Positions 1 to 11,789 of a stretch of 64,000 bases of DNA are shown piece by piece. Numbering within the stretch: position 1 is the stretch's first letter; each line of letters starts with the position of its first letter. Source of the DNA: Gnetum montanum (lineage: Eukaryota > Streptophyta > Gnetopsida > Gnetales > Gnetaceae); NCBI GenBank assembly GCA_015680685.1, contig MNCI01009467.1, positions 18,875-82,874 on the forward strand. Reading direction: 5' to 3'. The notes under the pieces were generated by a model. It saw only the letters and a program-made list of their open reading frames with translations. It made no database searches and was not told the origin of the DNA. The translations under genes and the position numbers were made by a program.

Positions 1-760
1 GCCTTAGGCCCTAGCAGTTGGACCTTCCAGAACCAAAGATCCCTTCGAATTTGATTCAGAATAGCATGGGCGTACTTCCCCGAAATTGACGGAATCCTCC
101 CTTGGTTTTGATGTAGCAACCTCGTGGGTTACCCAGGCCATGCTCCGAGGTCATCGCTCATTTTAAGCGGGGGAGGATTGTGAAAGAGGTAGCAGGATTG
201 GTGGTGGCCTGCTACCTCCCCCACGGTTCGGGGGCCGTGGGGGCACAAGGGGTCCTCCGCTCCTTGTGTCTTCGGAACCATACTGGCATGGCAGTTCCAT
301 CCATTAGTAAGAGAAGGCTACGACCTACCTCATTACCCCACTCAGTAGGACCTTGCCTGGGAGGGTTGCGTAGTTCAACTCTGCGTTAAGGTGTTTTTAC
401 TAGGTGTGTCATGGGATGTGCTATGGGATGTTGCGTGCGCTCCTTGGAGTGTGACACCAACTACCAACACGTGGTGATGAATCTGGAGGGTTCAGCTGGT
501 AGTCCCCGTGGTGTCCACATGAGTGGAGCAGGGGAGTGCTATCTAGCGTGTTAGCATATCACGAATATTGTTTATGAAACACCACTCAAGAGACATACTA
601 ACACTAAGACATTGTTTGTTGGCATGTGTTTCAGGATTGTTGATTGCTTAGGCGTATTCCTCTTGAGTTTTGTCCCGATTCAATATCTGCTTGGGAAACT
701 CTTGGGGTGCCGAACAACGTGCTCAGGGACAACGTTGTTACAAAACCCCTCTCTTTGTCA
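1..760 (+). mobile_element. 3' end of an LTR retrotransposon and probable 3' LTR
   Basis: A purine-rich stretch (aagcgggggagga, about 165-177) is followed at 179 by TGTGAAAGAGG. This is the usual arrangement of a polypurine tract next to the 5' end of a 3' LTR. The putative LTR opens with a small hairpin (ggtagcagg at about 187-195 against cctgctacc at about 211-219). No intact frame is visible in bases 1-160, so the family cannot be assigned. The right end of the LTR is uncertain and the boundary near 760 is only a guess. It could also be an old solo LTR fragment. Confidence 0.35.
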
Positions 761-2721
761 TCTCATTGTACTTGAAAAAGCCTTGTGTGGGAAGTGAAAC
801 GAAGCTCTCTTTCCTTCATTCTTGAGTGTGTTCTTTTGAGTGCATTGGGTTGAGTTCTTTTTGGTTGCAGCCCACTTCTTCTTTCTCACCTTCTTATAAT
901 CAAGTTTCATAAATGAGAAGTGAATCCTTTCATGGTTCATTCTCACACATTTTCTCATACACTTTTTCATATATGATTTCATGTTTTCACATTGAATCTC
1001 ACACTTTTTTTAATTTTTTCACAACGGTTCCCACAATTATATTTCTCACATGTTTCTCTCAAGTATGTGGATGTTTATGCATATTTAATTTAATGTTTAT
1101 CACAAGAGTTCATGTTTATGTTAGGGTTTGAACCCCTTTGAAGGGTTTCATAAGAAATCGGCTTGGATTTATCATTTCCTTGTCCAACTTGCTCTTTATT
1201 TGAAAGGATTCACTCCTGAGAACCTCTAATTGATGTTTATTATACTCATTTGTTTCAGATTTAAAGCATTTAAGAATTTGGAGTTTTACATTCAGTTGCC
1301 CCAAATTTAAGGTATGATCCCCACATCTTTGTATTGAGACAAAAACAAGCCATGAAACACATCGTATTGAAGATTTCTTAGAATGTTATGTGTTTCATAC
1401 ACATGCATGTTGAAAGGGGTTAGAATTTCAATTGTAATTATAATTGACTTTACATATAAGAAAATTTGACAAATCAAGGCCTACACACCAAAACGGTGAA
1501 TGTTTCAACTCTCAATTAGGCCTAAACTAACAAATCAGAATTGTTTGATGTGGGTGTCCAATGTTACATGCAAGACGCAACCACACCACGACTAATACTT
1601 ACTCGTGCATGGGTTTCGAACATTTCCCAAGATATAAAGTAGTTCATAGAGGGGTCACACCTCACTTGCACTGCCCTTGCATCCAAAACATGAGTTCCAC
1701 CCCACTCATGACACTAAAGAAGCAGCACACACAAAGCTTGTGGCCTTGCAGCCTTGTCGTGGCTACTTGCACCCAAGTTGCACTGCATCATCCGCACATC
1801 TATCCCACAACCCAAGTCACACCAACATTATTGTCAACTCACGTTGCTTTCAGGTGTCTAATTATTTCAGAAATCACAACTAGATCTCAGTCACACCCAA
1901 CTCATGACTAGTGGAGAAGCTACAACCGTGACCCATAGTGCCTTGGCAGCCCTTTGTTTTTTTAAGCAATTCTTAGACTACAACCCTTGGTCTAGTCAAA
2001 ATCGACCTGCAATCCAAATTGAAGACCACAACAACTTGATATTCCTCATGATCAATACATGATCAGCTCATGATTGCAATTCCCAACATCCTCAAGCCAC
2101 AAAACCTATTCCACCATGCTCCTAGGCCCTTGACATCACCATTGTGCACCTAACAAGAAGTTTTGAAGATTATAATATTTTAACTATAGGACATGAAAAT
2201 AAATATTTTTCAATGAAATTGGAGTGCCTAGAGAAAAGCCCCACACAAAATGCACATGCATCTTAAAAACTAACAATGGTGGCTCAAGCAACCTTGATTT
2301 TGCTAGGTAGCCAATCAGCCAAATGAGATGTTGCTTAGTCCTAACCAATCTCTAAATTGTTCAAACTTCACTCTACCAAGAAGCTTTGTGAGAATATCTA
2401 CCAGTTTTGCTCCATCTTCCTCCCTCACTTGATGAGTTGCACTCCAATTACCACTACCTATCTTGCCAACTTCATCGAGCTTGAAATCCTTCAAAGGGTA
2501 ATAGGATTCATAATGTTTCTTGCTTGTGGGGTTTTGAGAAACATATACATTTCCCTCATCTTAGAAATTGAAATGAGAGTCTTGCACCTCCTATTGTTTT
2601 TAATGAGCAGCCTATTATTTTTAATGAGCAGCAGAGTGACCCTATGCCCAACCATACAAACCACAAGCACTCACACATAATCTAGTCGAATTTTATGGAT
2701 AAAGACTAGTTGGATGTCTTA
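761..2721. other. No gene recognised
   Basis: This is AT-rich intergenic or intronic DNA. The short open frames here have no recognisable motif and look random. If TypA continues to the left, this stretch lies inside its intron 11. I looked for the missing TypA C-terminal exons on the minus strand and did not see them. Confidence 0.4.
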
Positions 2722-3087
2722 CGTAATGCCCCACATTTGTACATGTGACATTAGTACTCTATTAAATATTTAGACATCAATTTGTTTTAAAGCTTATATA
2801 TATTTTGTAGATGTGCATAATGCTTCTTAGTAATAAGAAGACCTTTGTTTGGGTGACATAAGCAATATTACTATTTATTTCTAATTTTTGTCTATTTTTT
2901 ATTATTTTTAGCTTAAAGAATATGTATATTTTATTAATGAATGAGCATTGCAAAGTTTAGCATTATTTTAGAATAATATTAGGAAATTAATGTTATGTGG
3001 ATTCATGGTTTACTCTGATGTTGAGTCAAAAAAATTTTAAATTATTGAATATTTAATTAATTAAAATATGTCAAAATTCAAAGTTGT
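2722..3087. repeat. LTR-like repeat R1, copy a, left segment
   Basis: This segment matches 29,660-29,997 (copy c) from the start (gtaatgccccacat) through to tcaaaattcaaagttgttgg, and a diverged third copy begins at 20,590. The match breaks exactly where LINE A inserts and resumes at 9,608. All three copies have the same orientation and lie within the TypA gene. Confidence 0.75.
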
Positions 3088-3103
3088 TGGAGAGGATTTT
3101 GAA

Positions 3104-4600
3104 ATGAACAGAAGTGCGGGGAACGTTGGAAAAGTGGGGGCCGTGCGGTGCATGGGGCATGCTAGAGGGGCCACCGTGAGCGCTGGTGACAGTGGCGGAC
3201 TCATTGCAAATGGTGGTGTTGGACATGTGCCACAAGGGGGAAAGCTTAGTAGGCTGGAGGCCACTGAGGCGATGGCTGAGGGGAGCATTTCTAGTAATGG
3301 AAAGGCGCAGAATGGCCTGAGCACTTCGGTGGGAGGCACTACGGTGTTGCTCAATAGGGCGGATGTTATTGAGGCTTGCTCTCAGGAGGGGGGCACCATG
3401 CATTTGAAGATTGGGCATCTGCCTGTGGACGCAATGTGCATGCTAGAACTTAGCTTGATAGGCATGTTTGTGTCGGAAAGTGTACAGCCTACACTGGACC
3501 TTATTTGATGATGGGCCTACACAACCTGGGAGCTAGAGACTGTGCAGGTTCGCAAGTTGGTTGATGACAGACTTCTATTCATTTTCTAGATAGAAGAGGA
3601 CAAGGAGCGGGTCCTCCTAGGAGGACCGTGGTTTTACAAGGCCTAGGGTTTGGCGCTTGCACCATGGAGGATGGGGAGCCCACTACAATGCAGATCTTTT
3701 CTCTAGGGCACCGGTTTGAGTTCAAATTTCAGATTTTCTGTTGGAGCTTTGGACACCAAGATTTCTGCAATCATTGGCCGAACTATTTGGGGAGTTCATA
3801 AAATTCAACAATGTAACAGAATCAATGAACAAGATGGGCTACACTTGTTTCTGTGTGTGGTGGTCTCTGGAGTCAGAGGATAGGGTCAACGAGGTGGTTC
3901 TCAACTTGCCCTCCAAAGATGAGAAGATTCAAGTTCAGTTTGAAAACCTGTCGACAATTAAGCTTGGGCCAAAGGAAAAGTTGATGCCAAAAGAGCCATT
4001 AGCTGAGGTGTGTCAGATCTGTGGGAAGGGCCACCCTATTGCAGATTGTCAAATCCACCCGAAAGACCCAATGATGCATGCATAGGGTAGGTGGAACTTG
4101 GTCAGCCGGAAGGGCCAAGTGGTGAAGGGGGCAACCGGAGCTCGAGCTGGCCCGGGGCCTCATGGAAATCCTTTGAGGCCGATGGTATGTGCAAAGTTGC
4201 AAGAACCTGCCCAAGGGGTGACTGTTGGGAGCATGGGGCAAGGGCCGATGAAGAAGTTTGGTGAAGCTCTAGTTGATGTTGGATCGGCATAGGAGCCAAA
4301 AATCTTGGCCAGTGGGTAGGAATCTCCTTCTCCCTCAAAGCAAACTCGGGGGGCTGGTGCTGCAAGCATTAAATGCTTGGGTTGAAGTGGTCCAAGGCTC
4401 AACATACCCCAAAATGACTGAGGTTCTGCAAGCACAGTGAGAGGTGGAGGCCAACCGAATGGGGGGATCGCTTCCATCGGTCAAGGAGGAACATGGGGGT
4501 TTTGTCGTTTCACAAGAAGCCAATAGGGTCAGACAACCGCTATTGCCTATAGCCTGCAATAAGATCACACAGGCCAAGGTTGATTTGGGATTGCAAAGAC
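3104..4600 (+). pseudogene. LINE A ORF1 (DUF4283 / zinc-knuckle nucleic-acid-binding protein), decayed
   Basis: The first ATG after the insertion point is at 3,104. The N-terminal part is Gly/Ala-rich. A central block around 3,380-3,490 (EACSQEGGTMHLK) is shared with LINE C and LINE D ORF1. The next block, 3,741-3,960, resembles the plant L1 DUF4283 region (LELWTPRFLQSLAELFGEFI) with a beta-rich stretch ending EKIQVQFENL. A zinc knuckle follows at about 4,011-4,049 (CQICGKGHPIADC, spacing CX2CX3HX4C). In this family the protein coats LINE RNA in the ribonucleoprotein. The reading is broken by TAG stops (for example 3,642-3,644 and 4,083-4,085) and frame changes, so no product is expected. Confidence 0.8.
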
Positions 4601-4639
4601 CTTAAAGGAGGTGTACCAAAAACGGTTGCATGTTAAACA

Positions 4640-7600
4640 AAGAATATCTTCTCTTGGAACTACCGAGGACAAGGTACCTCATACAAGCAAAATACCTTTA
4701 AAGATATAGTGCGTTAGGAGGGTTGTGATACAAGCAAAATACCTTTAAAGATATAGTGCGTTAGGAGGGTTGTGATACAAGCAAAATACCTTTAAAGATA
4801 TAGTGCGTTAGGAGGGTTGTGATACAAGCAAAATACCTTTAAAGATATAGTGCGTTAGGAGGGTTGTGATGTTGTTTTCCTGTAGGAGACAAAACTCCTA
4901 TCATTGGAGGCCCACTTACTACAATGGACGGGATGGCAAACTTAGATGGTGCCGAGCTTGGGCAGAGCTGGAGGCCTAGCCGTGTTGGCAAGGAGGCCGT
5001 TCCGGCCGTTTGACTTGTCACGTTGGAGTATTACGGTTCAGTTGGAGGCGACCGATATCTAGCTTACAATTTTTTATGGCCCCTAAAGATGGGAAGAGCG
5101 GTTGCGAGAGTTGAGGTGGTTGGTTGAGAAGGTTGACCACTGGTGCTGGATTGCTACTGGGGACTTCAATCAATGCCTTTATTGTTGGGAAAAACTTGGG
5201 ACTAACATGGCAGAGCCGTCGTGGGGCAATCAATCGCTGGAATTTTTACAAGAGCACGTTTTGGTTGATTTGGAGATCTCTAGATGCCAATTTACTTGGA
5301 GTAACCATCAGGTGTTATCCAAGATCGATCGAGTGTGGGTCAGCACACACCTTATGTTGGAGTCTAAGATTCGAGTTGAAGGGAAAGAACAGTGTGCATT
5401 TGACCACTGATCTCTTTGTTATCTGGTGAGGGATCTAGGGAGGCCCAAGGTTTCACCGTTTTGTTTCGAGAGAGCCTAGTCGACCAAACCTTGGATCAAA
5501 CTGATGGTTGAGAACATCTAGGCAGACTATCAGCTATGTAATGACCCCCATGAGTTTTCGAAGCAAGGGGTTGCTCACCTCAAATGAGCTCTTCAATCAA
5601 TGAAAGCGGAGGAAAGGTTTTCCTTCCAAAAGAGGAAGACTAACCTATTGGGCCAGCTTGCTGCTTTACAGGCATGGTAGGAGCAAGGTGAAGAGGTGGA
5701 TCAAGAGGAGTAGGCCATTCTGCCGAAGCTTCAAGAGCTAGACATCAATGAGGAAACTTGTTGGAAACAACATGCTAGAACCAAATGGTTACGAGAGGGG
5801 GATCGACACACATGTTTCTTCTTTGCCACTACCAAAGTGAATCAGGCGATGGAGGTGAAGTTACAATGTAATGGTACTTTGGTGATGGAGCCTCAAGCAG
5901 TTCCACAAGTTGTTTAGCAGTTTTGGGCTGGTATTTGGGCATATCAACTGACTAAGACTGTTTCTATGCCTGTCGAGGCTATGCTGGAGGCAAAGGATAA
6001 TCAGTTATTGTTAGCATCGTTCACGTAGCAAGAGCCTGAAGAGGCCATCTATTCCATGAGGGTGGACCATCGCTGAGGCTAGATGGTTGGCTGGTTGAGC
6101 TCTTCAAGGAATTTGTAGACATTATATTAGATGCTTTTAATCGCATGCTTTGACAACAAGAGGTACGGAATGAAATTAACTATTCGAGAATTGTGCTTAT
6201 TCCCAAAGTGGCTATGCCTTCTAATCCATCCCAGTTCCATCCTATTGGGGTCTACAACATGTTGATTCAAATGTTTACTAAAATGTTGGTGCATCACCTT
6301 ACTCCCCTCATGCCCAGATTGGTGGGGAACAATCAAACGGGGTTTGTCAAAGGACGGTATATTCATGATCAAGTTCTCTTGCTTCAAGAAGTTATGAACT
6401 CGATCCAACAAATGGGGTATCCAGGAATGTGCGTCAAGTTGGTTATTCGGAAAGCTTATGACACTATTAGTTGGAATGCTCTCATTGAGATAATGAGGTG
6501 GAAAGGTTTTGATCAAAGGTTTATCATGTTGTTCATACAAATTCAGGCTTCTGGCGCTTACTCTTTCGACATCGAGGGCAGCCTATGGGGGTTTTCCTTC
6601 CCTAAGCATGGCCTTAGGCAAAGCGATCCCTTTCGTTGTACCTATTTATCTTAGCAATGGATACATTGCAAGTTTATTGCAAAGTGGTGGGGTGCAGGGT
6701 CTTAATGTTGCAGGGGTCGATTGCCTGAAAAAATACTACACTAAGGATACAATGATTTTTTCAAGGGTGTCGATGCCACAAGCATAGGCCATTAACTGGG
6801 CAATGGACCAAATGGAGCAGGTTGGGCTGGCAGTGAACCAAGACAAATGTATGGTGCACTTGTCGCATGCGTCTTGTCAACTCTAGGGTAAGATTCTACA
6901 GCATCTGGGGATAATGGCTAGAACAACACAGGAGACGTACCTTGGGATACCTATGTTTGCATGGAATCGTAAACAGACCTAGAAGTCTCTTATACAACAA
7001 CTATAGCAGCAAATGGATCACTGGATGGTACAATTCTTGACAAGGAAAGGGAGGATGATCTTAGCCAACTCGGTGCTGATGGCCATGGCTAGATACACTA
7101 TGACAATTGCCATGCCACTTGTAGGAGTGATGGAGAAAGTTGACCAAGTGATCCAGGGTTTTATCTAGTCGGGTGGGAAAGGAGGGTGGAAACTTGACAT
7201 GGTGAAGTGGGATACTGTTACCAAACTCTGGGAGGCAATGGGACTTCGGGTGCTAAAGTTTTAGGATTTAGTTATGATGGGCTATCAAGGGTTGGCTAAC
7301 CGGCTAATGTAGTCTACTTACCTAATCGCACAATGGATTCAAATTATGAGGGCTAAGTACACACAATGGTAGGCAAGTCGAACTGACTCCATCATTTGGA
7401 GGCTGCAGGTATGATGGGCAAACCGCCTTGTGAAATCATAAAAAGTAAGTTTCGGTGGTTCGGGGTTGGAGTTCATTATGGAAAGGATGCCTGCTGGAAA
7501 AGATAAAAGTTTTCCTTTGGCTAGCCAATCATAATGTGTTACCTGTCAAGGTTGTTTTAAAGGAGTGGGGGCTTCAAATTGTGGACACTTGTCCATTATG

Positions 7601-9250
7601 CTCGAGGTCAGTTGAGACAGTTCAGAATTTTCTTTACCAATGTGAGGTTTCAAAAGGGCTGTGGCAGTATCTTGCACTTTTTACAGCTCACCGCAAACAA
7701 TCCCTTAGTGGAGATTCTATGGGGACTACGGCTCTTTGGGCTCTATGGTAGGCGAGGAACATGTGCATGTTTAGAGGTCCTCATGTGCCAACATCGCAGT
7801 AGGTGGTGACATAGGAGCTTGTTTTGTGGCAGCAGACGATGGTCGCTATGGGGCATACTCCCACTTTTGAACCTAATTGTGCATGCTTCTAGGAAAATGG
7901 AGAGCTCTAGGCCATGGTTCAACAAGTAGGGTGGGCAGAAGTCATTCAATTGTTAATGGGGGACCCCAATTTAGTGGATGAGGCCTTCTTCAAAAATTGG
8001 AAGGGGTATAGGACTATATTTCAGGGGAACCACATCCAACTCACGAAGGAGGCGCTAGCTAATTGCCTGGGCATTCCAAGTTCTAGTGAGGTGGTTTTGC
8101 CATTCAACCGTGGGTTTCAAGATGCACAAATTTTCTTCCCAACAACTATCCTGAAAACTGCTAGTGGGAAGATTCCTAAGACAACGCCGTCAAAGTTGTG
8201 GTAGGATGCAATGGAGCTAGTGGACCGCTACTTTGTCCACTCTGGCAATGTTTCGAAGCTCTAAGGTGTCCATTTTGCTTTCCTTAAGTGTCTAAGGTAG
8301 AGGTGGTAGGTTAATCTACCTAAATTTTTTCTGGCTACATTACGCTTGCAGCATAGGGGGCATCATTTAGGGTTAATCCTTTCACTTTAGAGAGCAATGA
8401 TTCCTGCTGGCTCCAAACCTGTGAGGCCGAAGCCAAGGCTTGTTTATTGTTGGAGGCAAAAGCCCCAAGTGGATGCTGGGGAGGGGTCTGAGGCTATCCC
8501 TAAGGATGACCGAGAGAAAGGGGTGGTGGCTACAGGGCTTGAGTTGGCAGAGCTGCTAGAGGTGGCCCAGGCCTAGATCAGGAGGCTACAAGAGAAGAAG
8601 GAAAGATTGGAGATTACGGCAGCCCAAGCTAGTGATGCCATTGCAATGGAGAAGGCCATGGAGGAAGCTCAGCGGGCGGAGCACTACATGTGGGAGGCAA
8701 AGAGGGTTGCCTAGGAGCAGGAGTTCAAGCAATGCCTTAGCACTGTGGAGTAGCAATGGCAAGAACAAGAAAAGGAGCTCCAACACGATTGGGATCTGAG
8801 AGAATCAACCCTTAGGGTTATGCTTGAGGACTCGCTTCGAGAGCAGCTGCACGATGAGCTGCAGCACACTGAGTAGACTAGTGCAGAATGAAGGAGAGAG
8901 GAGGACCAGGCGTGGGAGCGCAAGAGGTAAGAAGGGGCGGAATGCTAGAGACAACTTATTCGAGCACATGCAAATGGGGTCTGAATGTGGTTACGAGCTA
9001 GAAAATGCCCATGTGAAGCAATGAATATTTGTTGTGACATGTCGTGGGGGGCCCTTCATCAGCACATCTAGAGGACTATGGCCAACCTCCATCTAGATGG
9101 ACGTGGGACACAGGAGAAGGGCACATAAGGCAGAGAATGTAAAGGAGTTCCAACAAATTGCCTTGTTTGTTAACACAAAGGAGCACCGGCCAATGCTTGA
9201 CAATATTCATGCCTTGGAAATGGTGAACTGCCTATGTGCATGGCTATTGT
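4640..9250 (+). pseudogene. LINE A ORF2: endonuclease, reverse transcriptase, zf-RVT and C-terminal extension, decayed
   Basis: Order of parts: an APE-type endonuclease from about 4,650 (FSWNYRGQG), with a stop where the LQETK Gln should be, then GDFNQ near 5,160, FTWSN and SKIDRVWVS near 5,310-5,340. The reverse transcriptase follows (GNNQTGFVKGR near 6,330, RKAYDT near 6,450, GLRQSDP near 6,610; the YADD motif is degraded to YYTKD). A zf-RVT block lies at 7,455-7,680 (DTCPLCSRSVETVQNFLYQC). ORF2 then continues: domain X (about 7,893-8,390, DEAFFKNWKGYRTIF ... LVDRYFVHSGN), a charged coiled coil (about 8,530-8,930) and block Y (about 9,030-9,235). Several stops fall where other copies have Trp (Q/W to TAG). 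Confidence 0.8.
4681..4868 (+). repeat. Four exact tandem copies of a 47-bp unit inside the endonuclease region
   Basis: The unit begins atacaagcaaaatacc and ends gagggttgtg. Starts fall at 4,681, 4,728, 4,775 and 4,822. All four copies look identical although the surrounding LINE is heavily mutated. A single copy reads into the expected endonuclease sequence (GCDVVFL). The three extra copies add 141 bp, a multiple of three. Confidence 0.9.
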
Positions 9251-9607
9251 AGAGGCCCTAATGCTGGATGCATGTTTTGGGGCTCGTTGGGACTTGGGGC
9301 CCTGTGGTTGTTGATGTGGATTGGCCAGTTGGGCCAGTTGCCTATGTTGGCAAGTCTTAAGGGAAGGGTGATCTTTTTTGCCTGTGTAGACATCAGGATG
9401 GGGATGTTCAGTCTTTTGGCTTGTTTCACGTTGGAGAGAAGGTGGTTGGGAGGATGTGGTGTTCCCCCAACTTTGGCTTCTATCGGTTCTAAGTTTGGGG
9501 GGGATCTTCCCCCTACTCNCCCCCCCCCCCCAACTGCCCTCCAAGTTTGTATATATTTTCTGTAATCATTAATATAATTTTGGTTGACCATTTCTCAAAA
9601 AAAAAAA

Positions 9608-11150
9608 TCAAAGTTGTCAAATTGTGCTCAAATTTGGTGGACAAACTTAGTTTTACACCTAGTATAGATATACAATTAATTTTCCAATTTGAACTTTAGA
9701 TTTTAAGATTGTAATGTTAAACGATAAAAAAAGTACTGAGTGGGACCATATTTTCCTTGATTCAATCGAAATATTGATTTCTAGCATGGTAGTTATGACA
9801 TGTTTTGTGCTTGTTATGATTGGCTCGGCATGTGTAAAATGTTGGATGGACAAAAAGTTTAGTATCAATTATTTTTACTAAATAAATTATAGGAAATGTG
9901 GAAAATAGATAAAAAGCCAAAAATAACTTTAAAACCCTCATAGCATATAAACTAAAAAGCGACTTAAAACAAGACAAAAAGGTCGGGCCATAAGAAAATT
10001 CAACGTGGGATAGTGATATATGCTCTATGACATGCTTATGATGACATCTATTTTATTTATATGCAAATTGTCCACTTCATATTAACAGCAAGAAAAAGGA
10101 CAAATGACTCATTTAATAGAGGCCATGTGACTCTCTTGAGTGTTGTCAATTTCACATGTCCACTCCCTCATGAGAGCTTGCTTATCCAAGTCAAGTAGCA
10201 ATGATGTCATGAATAAAAAAAGGATTTTTGAAGAATGGGTTGTCTACTCTTTGTCCATTGTGCAAACTTTTGGGCACAAGCCTTTACCCAAGCCCTAGGG
10301 TCTCCTCCATCCTATAAATGGAGGAGGTGTTCGCTCTCATTTTCACTTTTGGCCAGGGTACATGAGACTATGCTAGTTGGAGGGGTGAGGAGCTGAGGAG
10401 ATGAGAGAATGTGTTGTTGTTCCTTGCTTGTTCTCGGCCATCTCTTGGGCTGTCTTGAGTGTTCTTGTGGCCTCTTACAAGATTGATTTTGTTGCTGCTG
10501 TTGATGGATTTTGTGAATGATTTTGGGGACTTTTTGGTTGATTCAAGGTACCGTTTCTCTGATTTTGTGAGAGGATCTTAGCAGCACCTTGGACTTGCAG
10601 TTCGAAGTTGATTTCTTGAGACTATTGGCTGTGAAACAACCCAACTTTGAGGTGTCTTCTCCCTCGCCATATTAGTCATGTTCAACTTTAAAGGTGTGTA
10701 GTCAAAGCCTTCTTGTACAAAAATGTTAATAGGTGTTTGAAGTTGTATTGGCTTGGACAAGTGAAGATTATTTCATAAGGGCATGTGGGATTTCTTGTGA
10801 GTTGTGAGTCATGCATGGAGTCTCTCATGTCTTGGATCTGATTTTTGGCATGCATGTATTGGGCTACGAGTTAGCATTTTCTTTGTGTTGTGTGCACTTG
10901 GTATTTCATATCCTCCCCCACCATTTTGTCCAACCCTAGTGTTCTTCTTGTGTGGGCTACAAGATGTTGTAGGGTTGGAGAGACTTGGTGTATCACAACT
11001 GGATGACCAAAGGGTCCAGTGAGTACTCATTTTAATCTTAAAAATAAAGTTGTGCATTTTGAGGAATTTGTGTGTCTTTGGTTCAGTGCACATGTTCTGT
11101 TTTGTTGATCATTTTTATGTTAGTTTGAGGGGTTTTTAAGAGAGTTGTCA
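9608..11150. repeat. LTR-like repeat R1, copy a, middle segment with TATA box
   Basis: Homology to 30,000-31,615 (copy c) resumes right after LINE A (ttggtggacaaacttag against ttggtggacttacttag). A TATA-like element CCTATAAATGG at 10,311-10,321 lies just before the start of the more GC-rich leader-like part. Together with the TGTAATGCC start seen in the better copy, this suggests a long LTR. The segment ends at 11,150 where LINE B is inserted. Confidence 0.65.
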
Positions 11151-11765
11151 ACCCTGACACCAACACCCCCCCAACCTCACCACCACCGTCATCAGCTAAC
11201 CCAATGATGCCAAGGATAGTGCTTTCCTCCCCCCCCGGGCGAATGGGTTAATGTGGTTAGGGGGAGCACCAAGTCCCATCAACCCCCAGAGAAGGAGCCT
11301 ACATCCGAGGAGTCAGGCTATAGCCCGGTGGTACGGGAGGGGGGGAACCACCCCAGACGCCTGAGTGAAAGCTTGTCCAGGGCTAGACAGGCTCAACGAA
11401 ANCGGGGTGGTTCCCCCCCTCCCGTACCACCGGGCTATAGCCTGACTCCTCGGATGTAGGCTCCTTCTCTGGGGGCTGATGGGACTTGGTGCTCCCCCTA
11501 ACCACATTAACCCATTCGCCCGGGGGGGGAGGAAAGCACTATCCTTGGCATCATTGGGTTAGCTGATGACGGTGGTGGTGAGGTTGGGGGGGTGTTGGTG
11601 TCAGGGTTGACAACTCTCTTAAAAACCCCTCAAACTAACATAAAAATGATCAACAAAACAGAACATGTGCACTGAACCAAAGACACACAAATTCCTCAAA
11701 ATGCACAACTTTATTTTTAAGATTAAAATGAGTACTCACTGGACCCTTTGGTCATCCAGTTGTGA
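10993..11765. repeat. Perfect 362-bp inverted repeat bounded by single Ns, probably a misassembly
   Basis: The arms 10,993-11,354 and 11,404-11,765 are exact reverse complements at a constant coordinate sum, separated by 49 bp. The right arm lies exactly between the single N at 11,402 and the single N at 11,766. Perfect arms inside otherwise diverged repeats, with one arm being its own contig, point to a scaffolding or gap-filling error and not to a natural hairpin. The unique content is the end of R1a and the 5' end of LINE B. Confidence 0.85.
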
Positions 11766-11789
11766 NGGGCAAGAGGTCTTGCTATCTTA

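Larger units (their letters stand above)
3088..9607 (+). mobile_element. LINE A, full-length L1-type non-LTR retrotransposon
   Basis: This 6.5-kb element has a decayed ORF1 and ORF2 and ends in an A tail (about 9,597-9,607). A direct repeat TCAAAGTTGT flanks it at 3,078-3,087 and 9,608-9,617 and is a good target-site duplication. Copy c of repeat R1 near 29,985-30,000 runs through this point without the element and so acts as a paralogous empty site. The element is antisense to TypA, whose intron 11 it would occupy. Many in-frame stops show it is dead. Its 3' end (TTTCTC followed by A's) matches those of LINEs B, C and D. Confidence 0.9.

Noticed and set aside
4681-4868. CRISPR-like array
   Set aside because: The 47-bp units are directly adjacent with no spacers and lie inside a plant LINE.
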